The notes under the pieces are model-generated. The model did no database searches. It had not been told where the DNA came from and saw only the letters and a list, made by a program, of their open reading frames with translations. A program made the translations under genes and the position numbers. Source: an uncultured Nitrospira sp. (lineage in GTDB: Bacteria; Nitrospirota; Nitrospiria; Nitrospirales; Nitrospiraceae). Taken from it: a DNA stretch of 64,000 nt. Within the stretch, counting starts at the first letter, position 1, and each line of letters opens with the position of its first letter. The stretch covers positions 33,786-97,785 of the forward strand of contig CABVRW010000003.1 in the NCBI GenBank assembly GCA_902500785.1. The letters run 5' to 3'. Shown here piece by piece: positions 35,575-44,215 of the stretch.

Positions 35575-35648
35575 TGGCTGGGGGACTAGGAATCGAACCT
35601 AGGTAGCCGGCTCCAAAGGCCGGCGTCCTACCGCTAGACGATCCCCCA
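35575..35648 (-). tRNA. tRNA-Gln (anticodon TTG)
   Basis: Acceptor stem TGGGGGA/TCCCCCA, discriminator G and encoded CCA. The anticodon arm is CCGGC-CTTTGGA-GCCGG, with anticodon TTG. D-arm and T-arm are normal. It is 53 bp from a second tRNA-Gln gene and in the same neighbourhood as glnS and gltX. Confidence 0.95.
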
Positions 35649-35701
35649 GCGCGGTACGGAACCGAGACATCGAGCTGAAGAGCAGGGCGTGGAGAAGATT
35701 T

Positions 35702-35775
35702 TGGCTGGGGGACTAGGAATCGAACCTAGGTAGTCAGATCCAGAGACTGACGTCCTACCGCTAGACGATCCCCCA
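35702..35775 (-). tRNA. tRNA-Gln (anticodon CTG)
   Basis: Nearly identical to the preceding tRNA outside the anticodon arm, with the same acceptor, D and T arms, discriminator G and encoded CCA. The anticodon loop is CTCTGGA with anticodon CTG. The anticodon stem TCAGT/TCTGA has a T-T mismatch at the pair next to the loop (31-39). Confidence 0.93.
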
Positions 35776-35844
35776 ACCGGTCCACACAGTAATATAAGCT
35801 TCTCTACTGCGTCAAGATCGACACTGATTCTCGGCGGCCGACGC

Positions 35845-37260
35845 TCAGGATCGTGAAGCCTGTTCGATACCCCGTCGAAGTCGCAGCAGAGTGCGGTCAC
35901 GGCCGAGCACCTCCATCACTTCGAACAGGCCAGGGCTGGCTGTCCGACCGGTTAACGCCACTCGCACCGGCTGGGCCAGTTGCCCCATCTTGATCCCCTC
36001 CTCCGCGACCAGCTTCTTAAACGCCTCCTCCCACTCGTGCTTGGAGAACGTGGGAAGGGCTTCAAACCGTTCGACCAGCTTGGTCAACACCGCCGCGTGA
36101 GTTGACGTGAGGAACTTCTTTGCCGCCTCTTCATCAACTACCACCGCTTCGCCGAAATAGGGCGCCACCCAGTGGACCATCTCGAGCAAGGTCTTGGTTC
36201 GCTCTTTCACCAAGACCACGAGTTGCGCGAGCCATTCGATCGAACGGGCACGGACCTCATCCTTGAGCCCGGCCTGTTCAAGAAGCGGCACGAGCGCCTG
36301 AGCAATCTCAGTCGGCGGGCTGGTTTTGAGGTATTCGGCATTGAGCCACAACAGCTTTTCCGGATTAAACACGGCGGCGGATGTCTGGACATTCTTCCAG
36401 GAGAACTTTTCGATCAGTTCCTCTCGCGAGAACCGTTCCTGGTCGCCATGCGACCAGCCCAAGCGGACCAAATAATTCACCATAGCATCGGGCAAGTAGC
36501 CCATCTCTTTATACGCCATGATTGAGGTAGCACCGTGGCGCTTCGACAACCGCGCCTTGTCCGGGCCGAGAATCATCGGCAAATGCCCGAAGCGCGGGAG
36601 CGGAAACCCCAACGCCTGAAAAATCGGAATCTGCCGTGGGGTGTTCGTGAGATGGTCGTCGCCCCGCACGACATGGGTGATCCCCATTGAGGCATCGTCG
36701 ACCACCACGGAGAAATTGTAGGTGGGATATCCGTTGGATCGAAGAATGATCAGATCGTCCAAAATCTGGTTATCAAAGACCACGCGTCCCTTGATCACAT
36801 CATCAACAACCGTCTGGCCCTCCTGCGGAGCCTTGAAACGAAGGGCCGCTTCGCCAGGTGGTTTTGTCAGGCCGAGATTCCGGCACCGGCCGTCATACTT
36901 GGGGGACCCGCCTTTGGTTTCTGCTTCTTTCCGACGTGTCTCCAGCTCCTCCGGGGTGCAGACACACCAGTAGGCATGGCCTTGCTCGAACAATCGCACC
37001 GCGTGGTCACGATAGAGATCCATCCGCTCGGTCTGCCGAAAGGGCCCTTCGTCCCAATCGAGTTTGACCCAGCGCATGCCCTCCACAATGGCTTGAATGG
37101 AGTCGTCGGTGGAACGGCTCTGGTCGGTATCTTCGATGCGAAGGACAAACACCCCGTTCTGCTGCCGCGCAAACAGCCAGTTGAACAAGGCCGTCCGCAC
37201 CCCGCCGATGTGGAGGAAACCGGTCGGACTGGGTGCGAATCGAACCCTGACCTGACTCAT
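35845..37260 (-). CDS. gltX: Glutamyl-tRNA synthetase
   Basis: A 471-residue class I synthetase. RFAPSPTGFLHIGGVRTALF has the HIGH-type motif (about 6-25), VLRIEDTDQSRS follows, and LSKRHGATS is the KMSKS-type loop (about 240). A helical anticodon-binding domain covers about 320-471. ATG 37260 is preferred to an upstream in-frame start because the family begins with MSQVRVRFAPS. It attaches Glu to tRNA-Glu. A discriminating specificity is likely because glnS is present. The tRNA-Gln genes lie just downstream on the same strand. Confidence 0.95.
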   Translation of the reverse strand: MSQVRVRFAPSPTGFLHIGGVRTALFNWLFARQQNGVFVLRIEDTDQSRSTDDSIQAIVEGMRWVKLDWDEGPFRQTERMDLYRDHAVRLFEQGHAYWCVCTPEELETRRKEAETKGGSPKYDGRCRNLGLTKPPGEAALRFKAPQEGQTVVDDVIKGRVVFDNQILDDLIILRSNGYPTYNFSVVVDDASMGITHVVRGDDHLTNTPRQIPIFQALGFPLPRFGHLPMILGPDKARLSKRHGATSIMAYKEMGYLPDAMVNYLVRLGWSHGDQERFSREELIEKFSWKNVQTSAAVFNPEKLLWLNAEYLKTSPPTEIAQALVPLLEQAGLKDEVRARSIEWLAQLVVLVKERTKTLLEMVHWVAPYFGEAVVVDEEAAKKFLTSTHAAVLTKLVERFEALPTFSKHEWEEAFKKLVAEEGIKMGQLAQPVRVALTGRTASPGLFEVMEVLGRDRTLLRLRRGIEQASRS

Positions 37261-37376
37261 CGCATCACCGTCACTCGTGTGGAACACGTCAAAGGGCGCT
37301 ATCTATAACACGGCATTGGAATGATGTACAGAAGTGGCCTGTTCCATTCTGAACCCGTTTTTGTTAAGAACAGACC

Positions 37377-38075
37377 ATGGCCGAACCGACACAGATCGCC
37401 GACATCGTCTCGCTCACGACCCTGACCCCGCACACGACGGAACTTGTGCTCCGTCCGATCGAGCACCCGCTGTCGTTCAAGCCCGGGCAGTGGATCTCTC
37501 TGCAATTGCCGGTTGGAGACCATCCGCCGTTGAACCGTGCTTACTCTCTGGCGGAGCCGCCGTCTTCAACCGGCCATCTCACACTGGTCTTCGACCACGT
37601 TCCAGGCGGCAAGGGCTCCAGCTATCTCTCCTCGCTCAAGCCGGGCGATCGCCTCCCCCTGTCAGGCCCCTATGGCCACTTTGTGCTCCCCGAGCCAGAG
37701 TCTCAGCACTTGCTGTTGATCGGGCGCTATTCAGGGCTCGTTCCGCTCCGTTGCATGCTCCGCTCGCTTGCGTTGCAAGACTCGCTGCCTTCGACCACAC
37801 TGATCGCACAGGCTCCCCACGCGGCCGAACAACTCTATCATGACGAATTCATGGCCCTGGCGGCACGCCACTCAACTTTTCGTTATCTGCCATTTATCTG
37901 CGTCACCCCCGAAGGCCATGACGAGACGGTCGATGCGATCAAACAACTAGCCGGAAACGGTCGGCAAGTGACCCCCATGATTGCCGGGATCAAGTCATTC
38001 GCGCGCCCATTGCGGGCTCTTTTTGTGGAATTGGGCTTCGATCGGCGGGAGGTGAAGCTCGAAACGTATGACTGA
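37377..38075 (+). CDS. Ferredoxin-NADP reductase-like FAD-binding protein
   Basis: A 232-residue two-domain oxidoreductase-like protein. The FAD domain has FKPGQWISLQLP and the FAD-binding RAYSLAEPP, then GGKGSSYL. In the second domain the usual glycine-rich NAD(P) loop is replaced by LLLIGRYSGLVPL, and the usual CGPP segment reads AGIKSF. Pyridine nucleotide binding may therefore be altered. It is divergent from gltX, 116 bp apart. The electron partner is unknown; the ferredoxin gene 110 bp downstream, on the opposite strand, is an obvious candidate. Confidence 0.75.
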   Translation: MAEPTQIADIVSLTTLTPHTTELVLRPIEHPLSFKPGQWISLQLPVGDHPPLNRAYSLAEPPSSTGHLTLVFDHVPGGKGSSYLSSLKPGDRLPLSGPYGHFVLPEPESQHLLLIGRYSGLVPLRCMLRSLALQDSLPSTTLIAQAPHAAEQLYHDEFMALAARHSTFRYLPFICVTPEGHDETVDAIKQLAGNGRQVTPMIAGIKSFARPLRALFVELGFDRREVKLETYD

Positions 38076-38182
38076 TCGTAGTATATGGACGAAGGGGAAA
38101 TCTGGTGATCGCATGATCGGAGTGTCCCTCCTTGCCACAGAGGTCATTCGGCCGTCAGGTCATCACATCACTCTAGTCTTCC

Positions 38183-38599
38183 TCAGTGCCCTTCTTTCGC
38201 AAGATTCTTGTTGATGGCGGGAATCTCTACCACCACTTCCATCGTGCCATTTGGCACACACTGACAGCCGAGTCGTGACTGCAAGGTCGTGACGGGGGCT
38301 TCATCCAACTGATCAAACTCATCATCTGTCCCTTCATTGCACGTTTCCAGACCCTTCTTCACCATGACATGACATGTGGAGCACGCACAGACCCCACCAC
38401 ACACATGCTCTAGATCAATCCCATTCCCCATTGCGATGTCGAGAATGCTCCCGGGCAATCCCGTAGGACCGTATGGAATCTTGTTCGGCTGCACTTCAAC
38501 CTTTTTTTCCGTCTTGTCGGGAAAAATGAAGGTTACGGTATAGGGTTTTGCCGGCAGTTCAACGGCTGCCTTCTCAATATAGGGATTTGTCCCACCCAT
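38183..38599 (-). CDS. fdx: 2Fe-2S ferredoxin of the ISC type
   Basis: A 138-residue ferredoxin. The cluster ligands C-x5-C-x2-C are in HVCGGVCACSTC and the fourth lies in RLGCQC, as in adrenodoxin-type ferredoxins that feed electrons to Fe-S assembly. The N-terminus (about 20 residues) is longer than in E. coli Fdx. It is divergent from iscR across a 202-bp region, unlike E. coli, where fdx lies inside the operon. It probably serves IscS/IscU. Confidence 0.9.
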   Translation of the reverse strand: MGGTNPYIEKAAVELPAKPYTVTFIFPDKTEKKVEVQPNKIPYGPTGLPGSILDIAMGNGIDLEHVCGGVCACSTCHVMVKKGLETCNEGTDDEFDQLDEAPVTTLQSRLGCQCVPNGTMEVVVEIPAINKNLAKEGH

Positions 38600-38708
38600 G
38601 TTGCTTAGCCCCTTTTCTTCTCTATATGGTGCAAATTATTCTTTCGCCTCCGACCGACGTACCTTGAGGTCCGACAGTGAGATTCTCACTCTTCTCGCCG
38701 ACACTCCC

Positions 38709-38736
38709 TTGACAGGTCCAAAGATCGCATGATACC
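38709..38736 (+). promoter_or_regulatory. Possible upstream promoter of the isc operon
   Basis: TTGACA at 38709-38714 with GATACC at 38731-38736, a 16-bp spacing. It points towards iscR. A second -10-like TATAGT lies at 38767-38772, so the true start is uncertain. Confidence 0.4.
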
Positions 38737-38756
38737 TTTTGTACGACTGAATTGAT

Positions 38757-38777
38757 CGGAGATCATTATAGTCTCCG
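38757..38777. promoter_or_regulatory. Inverted repeat, candidate IscR binding site
   Basis: CGGAGA-N9-TCTCCG, perfect six-bp arms, 25 bases before the iscR start codon and overlapping a TATAGT -10-like box. Its position suits autorepression by holo-IscR. It does not match the E. coli type 1 consensus closely. Confidence 0.5.
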
Positions 38778-38801
38778 ACTTTAACGATCGGCAATAGGGC
38801 C

Positions 38802-39281
38802 ATGCTGAAATTATCGAAAAAAGCAGATTACGGGTTGATGGCACTCCAGCATATTGCGGCCAACCAATACGCCGACGTCGCCCGAGCCCGCGTCGTGAAT
38901 ACAAAAGAGATCGCAGAGGAGTACCACATTCCTGTTGAATTGCTCGCCAAAGTTTTACAAACCTTGGCCAAGAGCGGAATCATCGATAGCCATAACGGCC
39001 CCAAAGGCGGCTATCTGCTCGGCAGGAACCCTCGCGAGATCACCATTGCCCAGGTCCTGGAAAGCCTGGAAGGTCCACTCGGCATCATGGACTGCTCACA
39101 CGAGAAAGAAGGCGATGCCTGCATGCAGCGTGAGCACTGTAACATCAGAACACCGCTGTTGAAAATCCAGAGCAGCATCTATCAGCTGCTGAACAATATG
39201 ACTTTGCAAGATATGATGGGGGGAACCCCACTCATCACCATTCAATCCGTGGCCACGGAACAACAAGGAGTCGCGCGATGA
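38802..39281 (+). CDS. iscR: Rrf2-family regulator IscR
   Basis: A 159-residue Rrf2 protein. A winged helix ([19 protein letters not shown], and recognition wing [12 protein letters not shown]) is followed by three cysteines in [16 protein letters not shown], with spacings of eight and five residues between them. E. coli IscR has five and five, so the cluster site is slightly wider. It is the first gene of the isc operon, and its stop overlaps the iscS start by four bases. Expected to sense Fe-S status and repress the operon. Confidence 0.9.
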   Translation: MLKLSKKADYGLMALQHIAANQYADVARARVVNTKEIAEEYHIPVELLAKVLQTLAKSGIIDSHNGPKGGYLLGRNPREITIAQVLESLEGPLGIMDCSHEKEGDACMQREHCNIRTPLLKIQSSIYQLLNNMTLQDMMGGTPLITIQSVATEQQGVAR

Positions 39282-40495
39282 AGTTCCCGATTTACCTGGA
39301 TAACCATTCGACCACCCCGATGGATCCTCGGGTATTGGAATCAATGTTGCCCTATTTCACGGAAAAATTCGGGAACTCTGCCAGCCGGAATCATGCTTTC
39401 GGATGGGAAGCCGAAGAAGGCGTTGAAAACGCGCGGAAACAGATTGCCAAACTCATCCATGCGGATGCCAAGGAAATCGTGTTCACCAGCGGCGCAACGG
39501 AGTCGAACAACCTAGCGCTCAAAGGCGTCGTCGAAATGTACCACGAAAAGGGCGACCACATTATTACGTCGTCCACCGAGCATCGGGCAGTGCTGGACAC
39601 GGCCAAAGCCCTGGAAGCCAAACGGGGAGTCAAAGTCACATATCTCCCGGTCGATAAGTTCGGCATGGTCAATCCGGAGGATGTGCGGAACGCCATCACC
39701 GATAAGACCATCTTGATCTCAGTCATGTTCGCCAATAACGAAATCGGCACCATCAATCCGATCAAAGAGATCGGAAAGATCGCGAAGGAAAAGAGCATTC
39801 TCTTTCATTGCGATGCCACTCAAGGCGTCGGAAAAGTCCCGATTGATGTCCAGGACATGGGGATCGACTTGATGTCTTTCAGCGCCCACAAGATCTATGG
39901 CCCCAAGGGTGTCGGCGCCCTATACGTCAGGAAAAAGAATCCTCGCGTTCGCATCGCGGCTCAAATGGATGGCGGCGGACATGAGCGCGGCATGCGCTCC
40001 GGTACTCTCCCGGTTCCATTGATCGTGGGATTCGGGAAAGCCTGTGAGCTAGGCGAACAGGAAATGGCGGCTGACGGTGCGCGACTTTCCGTGATGCGGG
40101 ATCGCCTCCATACCACAATTACCAACGCGCTTGAAGAGGTCTATTTGAACGGCCATCCGACGCAGCGCCTTCCTCACAACCTGAACATTTCATTCGCCTA
40201 TGTCGAAGGCGAATCGCTGCTGATGGGCTGCAAAGAAATCGCGCTCTCCTCGGGATCAGCCTGCACCTCAGCAACTCTTGAGCCGTCATACGTCCTGCGC
40301 GCGTTGGGGGTGGGGGCGGAACTCGCGCATTCCTCCATTCGATTCGGCCTGGGACGCTTCACGCTCGACGAAGAGGTTGACTATGCTGGAAAGCGAATTA
40401 TCGAGGTGGTAACCAAACTCCGAGAGATGTCCCCGTTGTATGAAATGGCAAAAGAGGGCATTGATCTCAAATCCGTGCAATGGGCTGCGCATTAA
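39278..40495 (+). CDS. iscS: Cysteine desulfurase IscS
   Basis: A 405-residue PLP enzyme. [14 protein letters not shown] starts the N-terminal segment. [10 protein letters not shown] has the catalytic His, [19 protein letters not shown] the PLP Lys, and [21 protein letters not shown] the mobile loop with the active-site Cys. It delivers sulfur from cysteine to IscU. The ATG overlaps the iscR stop, with AAGGAG upstream. Confidence 0.96.
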   Translation: MKFPIYLDNHSTTPMDPRVLESMLPYFTEKFGNSASRNHAFGWEAEEGVENARKQIAKLIHADAKEIVFTSGATESNNLALKGVVEMYHEKGDHIITSSTEHRAVLDTAKALEAKRGVKVTYLPVDKFGMVNPEDVRNAITDKTILISVMFANNEIGTINPIKEIGKIAKEKSILFHCDATQGVGKVPIDVQDMGIDLMSFSAHKIYGPKGVGALYVRKKNPRVRIAAQMDGGGHERGMRSGTLPVPLIVGFGKACELGEQEMAADGARLSVMRDRLHTTITNALEEVYLNGHPTQRLPHNLNISFAYVEGESLLMGCKEIALSSGSACTSATLEPSYVLRALGVGAELAHSSIRFGLGRFTLDEEVDYAGKRIIEVVTKLREMSPLYEMAKEGIDLKSVQWAAH

Positions 40496-40537
40496 CCTGA
40501 AACATCACGACTGTGAGCGATACATTCGGAGGACACC

Positions 40538-40921
40538 ATGGCCTATAGCGAAAAAGTTGTCGACCACTTCAATAACCCCCGCAACATGGGAAGTTTCAAG
40601 AAAGAAGAGGACGGAGTAGGCACCGGCATCGTTGGCGCACCGGAATGCGGCGATGTCATGAAACTCCAGATCAAGGTTGAAAACGAGACGATCGTGGACG
40701 CCAAGTTCAAGACCTTCGGGTGCGGCTCCGCCATCGCCAGCTCCAGCTTGGCCACTGAGTGGCTCAAGGGCAAAACGGTCGAGGAAGCCGGCCGGATTAA
40801 GAATACCGATATCGTGCAGGAACTGAATCTGCCTCCCGTCAAGATTCACTGTTCGGTACTGGCCGAGGATGCTATCAAAGCAGCCCTCGCCGACTATCAA
40901 AAGAAAGCCGACCCGAAGTAA
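40538..40921 (+). CDS. iscU: Fe-S cluster scaffold IscU
   Basis: A 127-residue scaffold. The three cluster cysteines are in GAPECGDVMKLQI, TFGCGSAIASSS and IHCSVLAEDA, and LPPVKIHCS is the HscA recognition motif (LPPVK). GGAGG precedes the ATG. It lies 42 bp after iscS. Confidence 0.97.
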   Translation: MAYSEKVVDHFNNPRNMGSFKKEEDGVGTGIVGAPECGDVMKLQIKVENETIVDAKFKTFGCGSAIASSSLATEWLKGKTVEEAGRIKNTDIVQELNLPPVKIHCSVLAEDAIKAALADYQKKADPK

Positions 40922-40942
40922 CGACAAGAAGGAGCACACGCT

Positions 40943-41302
40943 ATGGACGCCACCACGAATACGGATGCTCAAGCCCCGGTCATCACCCTGAGCGACGCTG
41001 CCTTACAGGAAGTGAAGCGTCTCATCAATGTCCAAGGCATCGAAGACGGCGGTCTCCGCCTTGGCGTCAAGGGGGGCGGCTGCTCCGGTCTGAGCTATAC
41101 CATCAACTTCGATGAAAAGATCGGCCAATACGATCAGGTGTACGAATTCGACGGCGTGAAGGTCATTGTGGACGCCAAGAGCGCCATCTACCTGCAAGGC
41201 ACGCAGCTCGATTTTCAGAAGGACCTGATGGGCGGAAACTTCAAATTCGTGAACCCAAACGCCAACAAGACATGCGGCTGCGGAGAGTCTTTTTCAGCCT
41301 AA
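40943..41302 (+). CDS. iscA: A-type Fe-S carrier IscA
   Basis: A 119-residue A-type carrier with the three conserved cysteines in GGCSGLSY and CGCGESF. It accepts or transfers clusters to target proteins. It lies 21 bp after iscU with AGAAGGAG upstream. Confidence 0.95.
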   Translation: MDATTNTDAQAPVITLSDAALQEVKRLINVQGIEDGGLRLGVKGGGCSGLSYTINFDEKIGQYDQVYEFDGVKVIVDAKSAIYLQGTQLDFQKDLMGGNFKFVNPNANKTCGCGESFSA

Positions 41303-41316
41303 ACGAGCAAGAGCAC

Positions 41317-42033
41317 ATGAATCGACGTACCACAGGCACCGAGGATCGACGCGAGCTGCAGATGGCTCGCAGTATGTGTTGGCACTGCCAATCCGAAATG
41401 GCGGGAGAATACTTTTGCGACCGTTGTGTGAAAGTCCAGCCGGTCTCGAAGGATCTGGACTATTTCACCTGCTTTGGGCTTCCGAGACGCCTCGCTATCG
41501 ATCCACAGACGCTCGAAACCAAGTTCTACGAGTTGAGCCGCGCGTTCCATCCTGATTTCTACCAGAATAAAAGTGATGCGGAGCAGACTATCAGCCTCGA
41601 CAACTCGGCCATGCTGAACACCGCCTATCGCACCCTACGGGATCCAATTCAGCGAGCCGAGTATCTATTGGACCTCGAAGCCGGCTCGGTGAAAGAAATC
41701 CGGACGACACCGCCAGCCGACCTATTTGAAGAGATTCTCGAGTTGCAGGACACGCTCGATGAATTCCGTGCCAGCGATCGCGCCTCTGACAATGCCTCCA
41801 CGCTCCGCACGAAACTCCAGGCTGATCGAGCCACGCTTGAACAGCGGCAACAGGATATGGACGCCCAGCTCCAACAGCTGTTCGGCCGGTGGGATGCGTT
41901 GCAAGATCGCGGCGAGGCCACCGAACAGGCCCGAGCCGAGCGAGCCAGCATTCTCAAGAGTATGCGGGACCTCCTGTCCAATCGCACCTACGTAAAAAAT
42001 ATCGTCAACGATCTCGTCGCAACGATCGCCTAA
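41317..42033 (+). CDS. hscB: Co-chaperone HscB with N-terminal zinc motif
   Basis: A 238-residue J-type co-chaperone. The J-domain has FHPDFYQ (HPD motif) and the C-terminal part is the IscU-binding helical domain. The N-terminus carries a four-cysteine motif, CWHC and CDRC (Cys 21, 24, 34 and 37), absent from E. coli HscB but similar to the zinc-binding extension of eukaryotic HSCB. ATG 41317 is chosen; an internal Met at codon 16 would still keep the motif. It lies 14 bp after iscA and five bp before hscA. Confidence 0.9.
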   Translation: MNRRTTGTEDRRELQMARSMCWHCQSEMAGEYFCDRCVKVQPVSKDLDYFTCFGLPRRLAIDPQTLETKFYELSRAFHPDFYQNKSDAEQTISLDNSAMLNTAYRTLRDPIQRAEYLLDLEAGSVKEIRTTPPADLFEEILELQDTLDEFRASDRASDNASTLRTKLQADRATLEQRQQDMDAQLQQLFGRWDALQDRGEATEQARAERASILKSMRDLLSNRTYVKNIVNDLVATIA

Positions 42034-42038
42034 CCACT

Positions 42039-43859
42039 ATGGCACGCATTGTCGGCATTGACCTCGGCACCACCAATTCCCTTGTCGCCTACATGGACCA
42101 GGGGACGCCGCGCATCATTTCCGCGCGTGGCGAACGTGCGATGGTTCCCTCCGTCGTCGCGCTGACCGACAACGGCCTCATCGTCGGCGATCCGGCCAAG
42201 GAATATCTCACAAGAGATCCCGAGCGCACGGTCTACTCCGTGAAACGCTTCATGGGCAAGAGCCTGGCCGACGTCCACGACGAACTGGCCTACTTTCCCT
42301 ATACGCTCGCGGAAAAGGGCGGGGTCATCCGAATCAAGCTCGGAGAGAAGTCCTACTCGCCACCGCAGATCTCTGCCATGATTTTGAAAGAGCTCAAGAT
42401 CCGCGCGGAAGCCTTTCTTGGAGAAAGTATCACCAAAGCCGTCATTACCGTACCTGCCTATTTCAACGATAGCCAGCGGCAGGCGACCAAGGACGCCGGC
42501 ATGATTGCCGGGCTTGAAGTCTTGCGCATCATCAATGAACCAACCGCCGCCTCGCTGGCCTATGGACTACAAGAAAAGACACAGGGCACGATCGCGGTCT
42601 ACGACTTGGGCGGTGGAACGTTCGATATCTCGATCTTAAAATTAAAAAACGGGATCTTTGAAGTGCTCGCCACGAACGGCGATACACATCTCGGCGGTGA
42701 CGACTTCGACCAGTTGATTGCCGACCTTTTTCTTGGCGAGATCCGCACGCAATACGGACTCGATCTCAGCGCCCATCCTGATCACATGCAGGCGGTCCGC
42801 CTGGAAGCCGAACGCGCGAAGATACGCCTTTCGGAAGAACTCAAGACAGCCGTAAATCTCGACCTGCCTGACGGGAAAGGCCGATTCACGCGTGAACTCA
42901 CGCGCGATCAGCTTGAGCAACTCTGTACGGCATTGGTTGAGCGCACTCTAGGACCCTGCCGCCTGGCATTGAAAGATTCAGAACTGACGCCGGATAACAT
43001 CGACGAGGTCGTGCTCGTTGGTGGGGCGACCCGCATGCCGCTGGTTCGACAGCGCGTTCACGCACTCTTCGGCAAACAGCCGCACTGCGAACTGAATCCG
43101 GACGAAGTGGTGGCGCTCGGCGCCGCGGTACAGGCCGATATTCTGAGCGGTGGTACGACCGATATGTTGCTGCTGGACGTAACCCCCCTGTCATTGGGCA
43201 TCGAAACCATGGGCGGCGTGATGAGCAGTCTGATCAGACGCAACACCACGATCCCTGCCAGCGCAAAAGAAATGTTCACCACCTATGTGGATGGCCAAAC
43301 CGGGGTGGACATTCATATTCTGCAGGGCGAACGAGAACTGGCGGAGAACAACCGCAGCCTCGCCCGTTTCCGCCTTAAGGTGCCGCCATTGCCGGCCGGG
43401 GTTCCACGCATCGAAGTGACCTTCTTGATCGATGCCAACGGCATTCTCAATGTCATGGCCAAAGACATGCGGACCGGGGAGACCCAGTCGATCGAGGTCA
43501 AGCCTTCCTACGGATTGTCGGATCAAGAAGTCGAACGGATGATCGAAGATTCGTTTAAATTCGCTGCGGATGATGTCAGTGCGCGAAAACTGATCGAGGC
43601 CCGACTCGATGCGGGAGCACTGATCACCACAACCGAAAAATCGTTAGCAGATGGCGGGCATCTCATCGCTGCGGGAGAAGTCGAGGCCATTCGCACGGCG
43701 CTCTCGGCACTGACCGCCGCCAAGGATGGGAACGACTCCCGTGCCATCCGTGCGCGCATGGCAGACCTTGAGCAAGCGGCCAAAGGCCTCACCGTGGCCA
43801 TGCTGGACGATTCCCTCAAACAAAGACTCCAAGGCAAAAAGGTCTCTGACGTTACATAA
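42039..43859 (+). CDS. hscA: Fe-S assembly chaperone HscA (Hsp70)
   Basis: A 606-residue Hsp70. It has the IVGIDLGTTNSLVAY start, the ATPase motifs VPAYFNDSQRQATKDAG and YDLGGGTFDIS, VLVGGATRMP, and a substrate domain from about residue 375 with DVTPLSLGIE. It is shorter in the C-terminal lid than DnaK, as is usual for HscA. It works with HscB on the LPPVK motif of IscU. ATG 42039 lies five bp after the hscB stop. Confidence 0.95.
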   Translation: MARIVGIDLGTTNSLVAYMDQGTPRIISARGERAMVPSVVALTDNGLIVGDPAKEYLTRDPERTVYSVKRFMGKSLADVHDELAYFPYTLAEKGGVIRIKLGEKSYSPPQISAMILKELKIRAEAFLGESITKAVITVPAYFNDSQRQATKDAGMIAGLEVLRIINEPTAASLAYGLQEKTQGTIAVYDLGGGTFDISILKLKNGIFEVLATNGDTHLGGDDFDQLIADLFLGEIRTQYGLDLSAHPDHMQAVRLEAERAKIRLSEELKTAVNLDLPDGKGRFTRELTRDQLEQLCTALVERTLGPCRLALKDSELTPDNIDEVVLVGGATRMPLVRQRVHALFGKQPHCELNPDEVVALGAAVQADILSGGTTDMLLLDVTPLSLGIETMGGVMSSLIRRNTTIPASAKEMFTTYVDGQTGVDIHILQGERELAENNRSLARFRLKVPPLPAGVPRIEVTFLIDANGILNVMAKDMRTGETQSIEVKPSYGLSDQEVERMIEDSFKFAADDVSARKLIEARLDAGALITTTEKSLADGGHLIAAGEVEAIRTALSALTAAKDGNDSRAIRARMADLEQAAKGLTVAMLDDSLKQRLQGKKVSDVT

Positions 43860-43881
43860 TCTCTGGCAACGAGGACATGCA

Positions 43882-44094
43882 ATGGATTTGAAATGGAGCG
43901 ATACTGAAGAACTCGCGATCCGTTTGGTCGAAGCCCACCCGGCCACCGATCCCCTCACGGTCCGATTCACCGACATGCATGCCTGGGTTGTCGCCCTCCC
44001 AGAATTCAAGGATGACCCCAAGAAATCGAACGAAAAAACGCTCGAATCCATCCAAATGGCCTGGCACGAAGAGTATCAGGACTCCCAATCCTGA
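43882..44094 (+). CDS. iscX: IscX (Fe-S assembly accessory)
   Basis: A 70-residue acidic protein that matches the IscX pattern from end to end: LKWSDTEELAIRL, TVRFTDMHAWVVAL, DDPKKSNEKTLESIQMAW. IscX binds IscS and iron and modulates cluster assembly. It is the last gene of the operon, 22 bp after hscA. Confidence 0.93.
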   Translation: MDLKWSDTEELAIRLVEAHPATDPLTVRFTDMHAWVVALPEFKDDPKKSNEKTLESIQMAWHEEYQDSQS

Positions 44095-44215
44095 TTCGCC
44101 CCCGCATATCCCCTCTCCTCGAAAGCTCATACGCACTCTGACCCTGGAAGACCGCGGGCTGTACGAATGCAGAGCTCTCCAATGGAACTGGCAGAGGCAT
44201 CTCTCTATTATTTCG

